Positions 62,019 through 64,000 of a stretch of DNA of 64,000 bases are shown one piece after another. Below the pieces are notes generated by a model that worked only from the letters and a program-made list of their open reading frames with translations, was not told the DNA's origin and searched no databases. This DNA is from Rhodobacteraceae bacterium Alg231-04. GTDB lineage: Bacteria > Pseudomonadota > Alphaproteobacteria > Rhodobacterales > Rhodobacteraceae. A program made the position numbers and the translations under genes. Positions within the stretch are counted from its first letter, which is position 1; every line of letters starts with the position of its first letter. The stretch covers positions 124,001 to 188,000 of the forward strand of contig FREY01000006.1 of the NCBI GenBank assembly GCA_900143635.1, read 5' to 3'.

Positions 62019-62795
62019 TTAGCGCGCTACAGATGCATATAGGGCGATGGCCGCAGCATTTGAGACGTTGAGCGAGCCAAAGCCGCCGGCCGCGTCAATT
62101 TTGACCAGCTGATCGACGGTGGCCTTGGTTTTTTCGCGCAGGCCGGGCCCTTCAGCCCCCAGCACCAGCGCCACAGGCCGGTCCTTGCGGCCCTCCAGCA
62201 CGGTCTCGATCGTCTCCTCTGCTTCGCCGTCGAGGCCGAGGACGATAAATCCCATATTCTGCAGCTCAACAATGGTGTCAGCCAGATTGCGCATCCGCAG
62301 ATAGGGTTGGCGTTCCAGCGCCCCGCTGGCGGTTTTGGCCAGCGCCCCGGTTTCCGGTGCAGAATTGTGACGGGTGCCGATCACCGCGCTGGCGCCCAGC
62401 ACCTCGGCCGAGCGCAGAATCGCGCCGACGTTATGCGGATCGGTCACCCGGTCCAGCAGCAGCACCCGCGGCGCTTCGCGGCCGATGCAGTTTTCCGCCA
62501 GACCGCCCCAGTTCAACGGCTTCACTTCCAGCACCGCGCCCTGGTGGACCGAGTTGGGATCAAGGGGCGGCTTGAACTTGCGCGGGTCAACCACCTCGGG
62601 TTCGATCCCGGCCTCAGCAATGGCATCAGCCAGTTTTACCTGTGCATTCGGGGTCACCATCAGGTGCAGTTTTTCACGCTCGGGGTTCAGCAGCGCATCA
62701 CGCACCGCATGCAGGCCAAACAGCCAGACCGTCTCAGCCGCAGCCGATTTTTTTTGTTGTTCTTTTTCGACGACCCACTTGGGTTTCTTGCTCAT
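62019..62795 (-). CDS. rlmB: 23S rRNA (guanosine2251-2'-O)-methyltransferase RlmB
   Basis: 258 aa SPOUT methyltransferase. N-terminal substrate-binding domain (WLFGLHAVRDALLNPEREKL) and the knotted domain with motif 1 LLDRVTDPHNVGAILRSAEV, motif 2 VLGAEGPGLRE and motif 3 SLNVSNAAAIALYASV. It methylates the ribosomal P-loop guanosine. The N-terminus is Lys-rich (KKPKWVVEKEQQKK). Transcribed away from tRNA-Tyr. Confidence 0.93.
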   Translation of the reverse strand: MSKKPKWVVEKEQQKKSAAAETVWLFGLHAVRDALLNPEREKLHLMVTPNAQVKLADAIAEAGIEPEVVDPRKFKPPLDPNSVHQGAVLEVKPLNWGGLAENCIGREAPRVLLLDRVTDPHNVGAILRSAEVLGASAVIGTRHNSAPETGALAKTASGALERQPYLRMRNLADTIVELQNMGFIVLGLDGEAEETIETVLEGRKDRPVALVLGAEGPGLREKTKATVDQLVKIDAAGGFGSLNVSNAAAIALYASVAR

Positions 62796-62890
62796 GATCC
62801 GCTCCAGCGACAGGAATTTCGGGCACCTTAGAAAAACTTGCGATTTTCCTGTTGACGCCCCTTAGGCGCGCTAGTAATCACCCCTCCACA

Positions 62891-62910
62891 GCAGGTCAAC
62901 ACTGACCTGC
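62891..62910. promoter_or_regulatory. Perfect palindrome between rlmB and tRNA-Tyr
   Basis: GCAGGTCA-ACAC-TGACCTGC, 8-bp arms, ending four bases before the mature tRNA-Tyr. It could be an RNA hairpin in the tRNA leader or a protein site. Confidence 0.4.
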
Positions 62911-62914
62911 TAGT

Positions 62915-62998
62915 GGGCGACAGGCCGCAAGGTGTGGCAGGGGACTGTAACTCCCTCGCGGAGACGCACGCCTGGTTCGATTCCAGGGTCGCCCACCA
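62915..62998 (+). tRNA. tRNA-Tyr(GTA)
   Basis: 84 bases with encoded CCA. Acceptor GGGCGAC/GTCGCCC, anticodon loop CTGTAAC (anticodon GTA), class II variable arm with a GCG/CGC stem, T-arm CCTGG-TTCGATT-CCAGG. Confidence 0.95.
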
Positions 62999-63104
62999 TT
63001 CTTCCTCTCTCAGAGTATCGGACGAATGGTGGATGCGGGCAATTGGCCCGGATACCTCCGGGTTGTTATCGCTCTTAAACATCTGAAATCAGAAACAATC
63101 CCAT

Positions 63105-63626
63105 TCAGTCTTCACACGCGTCCAAGGCGCCAAAGGCCCAGGCTTCCAGCTGATCCAAGTCGGCGGGCACCTCTTCGGCGACGCCGTCGGAAAATTCCCG
63201 AAATGCGTCTTCGTTCAGCGCGTTCACACCGCTGATCACCGGCAGACCGAGCGACAGCGCCTCAGCGATTACCGGGCGCAGACCGCGGCCCGAGGCCTCG
63301 TGTTTGCCGAACTTATTGACGATCATCAGCTGCGGCTGATCCGCTGATTGCAGCCCGCGCGTGACCTGTTCAACCGCCAGCTCCAGCGCCTCCGGGTTCA
63401 GGCGGCAACCGCGCGCGCCCGGCCCCAGAGATTGCGAGATGCGAACCGTCTCACCCTCGGGCAGGATCTGCACATCCATGTCACACAGGCGGCTGTCGTA
63501 ACATTCCGTGTTGGTCTGCACGATCCCTGCGAGCCGCAGCCCACGGGCCTTCAACCGCTCTGCCAACTGGGTCATTAACAGATCGGTAGCACCGCGTTCT
63601 TCGGTTTTTACATAGGCCAATTTCAT
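63105..63626 (-). CDS. DUF2478 family protein
   Basis: 173 aa. A P-loop-NTPase-like fold without a clear Walker A: MKLAYVKTEERGATDLLMTQ, RGLRLAGIVQTNTECYDSRL, GPGARGCRLNPEALELAVEQ, LMIVNKFGKHEASGRGLRPV. DUF2478 genes often sit near molybdenum transport or cofactor genes; none is visible here. Function unknown. Confidence 0.85.
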   Translation of the reverse strand: MKLAYVKTEERGATDLLMTQLAERLKARGLRLAGIVQTNTECYDSRLCDMDVQILPEGETVRISQSLGPGARGCRLNPEALELAVEQVTRGLQSADQPQLMIVNKFGKHEASGRGLRPVIAEALSLGLPVISGVNALNEDAFREFSDGVAEEVPADLDQLEAWAFGALDACED

Positions 63627-63677
63627 GTCGTCATTCTTTCTTTCAGGCCGCAGCCGAGACCCTTTGTCCTAACACGA

Positions 63678-64000
63678 TCATGGCAGGGGACTATAGCCGA
63701 TGATCGGCATATGCAGCAACAAAAGGGCCAGATAGGCAGCCATCGCAGCCGCAGCCTGAAGCGGATACAGCCGCAGTGCAGAGAGACGGAACCACGCGGT
63801 CTTGTGACACAAATGGGTCCAGTCGGTATCGCCCAGATCTCGTTTCTTGCGCCGGTCGATCAACCCCATGCCCATCACCGCAAAGCCGACGAACAGGCCA
63901 AACAGGATCACATGAGCCAAATCGCCATTGGCCAGAAGATGCGCCCCCGCCCATAAGGCCATCGCCGCCAGCAAAGGATGGCGACTGACCGCCAAAATGC
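63678..64000 (-). CDS. NnrU family membrane protein, 5' end outside the window
   Basis: Only the C-terminal part is present (about 107 codons); the frame runs off the window. SRHPLLAAMALWAGAHLLAN, GDLAHVILFGLFVGFAVMGM and a last hydrophobic segment (AAAAMAAYLALLLLHMPIIG) match NnrU, an integral membrane protein linked to nitric-oxide reduction and heme/quinone chemistry. Its stop is about 50 bases from the DUF2478 start. Confidence 0.8.
   Translation of the reverse strand, partial: ILAVSRHPLLAAMALWAGAHLLANGDLAHVILFGLFVGFAVMGMGLIDRRKKRDLGDTDWTHLCHKTAWFRLSALRLYPLQAAAAMAAYLALLLLHMPIIGYSPLP

Noticed and set aside
62999-63104. CGGGC/GCCCG hairpin after tRNA-Tyr as a terminator
   Set aside because: Five-base stem and no T-tract; too weak to call.

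Overview
The window reads as a chromosomal segment of a marine alphaproteobacterium of the Rhodobacteraceae, probably the Roseobacter group; I cannot fix the genus. The reasons are the complete dcw (division and cell wall) cluster with DUF2484 between murC and murB, the gene order ftsZ-lpxC-bamD-recN, an UpsM-type leader before mraZ, a CcsR/cuckoo sRNA array behind a DUF1127 gene, a GTTC-N7-GTTC LexA box, and the high GC content. Nearly all of it is core chromosome with a few accessory inserts.

Layout. 1-7.6 kb: a lysine-rich phasin/H1-like protein, folE2, then a LysR regulator divergent from a translationally coupled pair made of a BesD-like Fe(II)/2-oxoglutarate hydroxylase and a DddP-like M24 protein. 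DUF427 and aminopeptidase P follow. 7.8-33.0 kb (minus strand): the dcw cluster, transcribed mraZ-rsmH-ftsL-ftsI-murE-murF-mraY-murD-ftsW-murG-murC-(DUF2484, small membrane protein)-murB-ddl-ftsQ-ftsA-ftsZ, continuing into lpxC-bamD-recN. A flavoprotein gene sits inverted between murD and ftsW. 33.0-33.7 kb: a long mraZ leader with an intrinsic terminator (UpsM-like sRNA) and two clusters of TGGG boxes with about 10-bp spacing. 33.7-41.5 kb: mrp, the DUF1127 gene with four tandem cuckoo sRNAs, uvrD with a LexA box, a diguanylate cyclase and an FMN-dependent hydroxy-acid dehydrogenase. 41.7-46.2 kb: pyruvate carboxylase and a YHYH protein. 46.3-48.9 kb: three identical tRNA-Gly(GCC) genes; between the first two, inside 98-bp direct repeats, lies a two-gene NaeI-type restriction-modification cassette. 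49-58.7 kb: a class III aminotransferase, then hisB, hisH, hisA, hisF and hisE interrupted by accessory regulators, a peroxiredoxin-like gene, WGR, DUF2147 and DUF2867 genes. 58.8-64 kb: a hybrid histidine kinase, CoA-binding, YHS and zinc-ribbon proteins, rlmB, tRNA-Tyr, DUF2478 and a truncated NnrU-family gene.

How it works together. The dcw genes make lipid II and the divisome; lpxC and bamD add outer-membrane synthesis and assembly. The visible control signals (UpsM terminator, TGGG boxes, a DnaA box before ftsZ, LexA before uvrD) link division and repair to growth, replication and stress. The strongest candidates for undescribed biology are the hydroxylase/DddP-like pair and the tRNA-Gly-bounded restriction cassette. 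The UpsM and cuckoo loci match systems I know from Rhodobacter sphaeroides but show local differences worth testing. All identifications come from reading motifs and from memory of the families; no database search was run.
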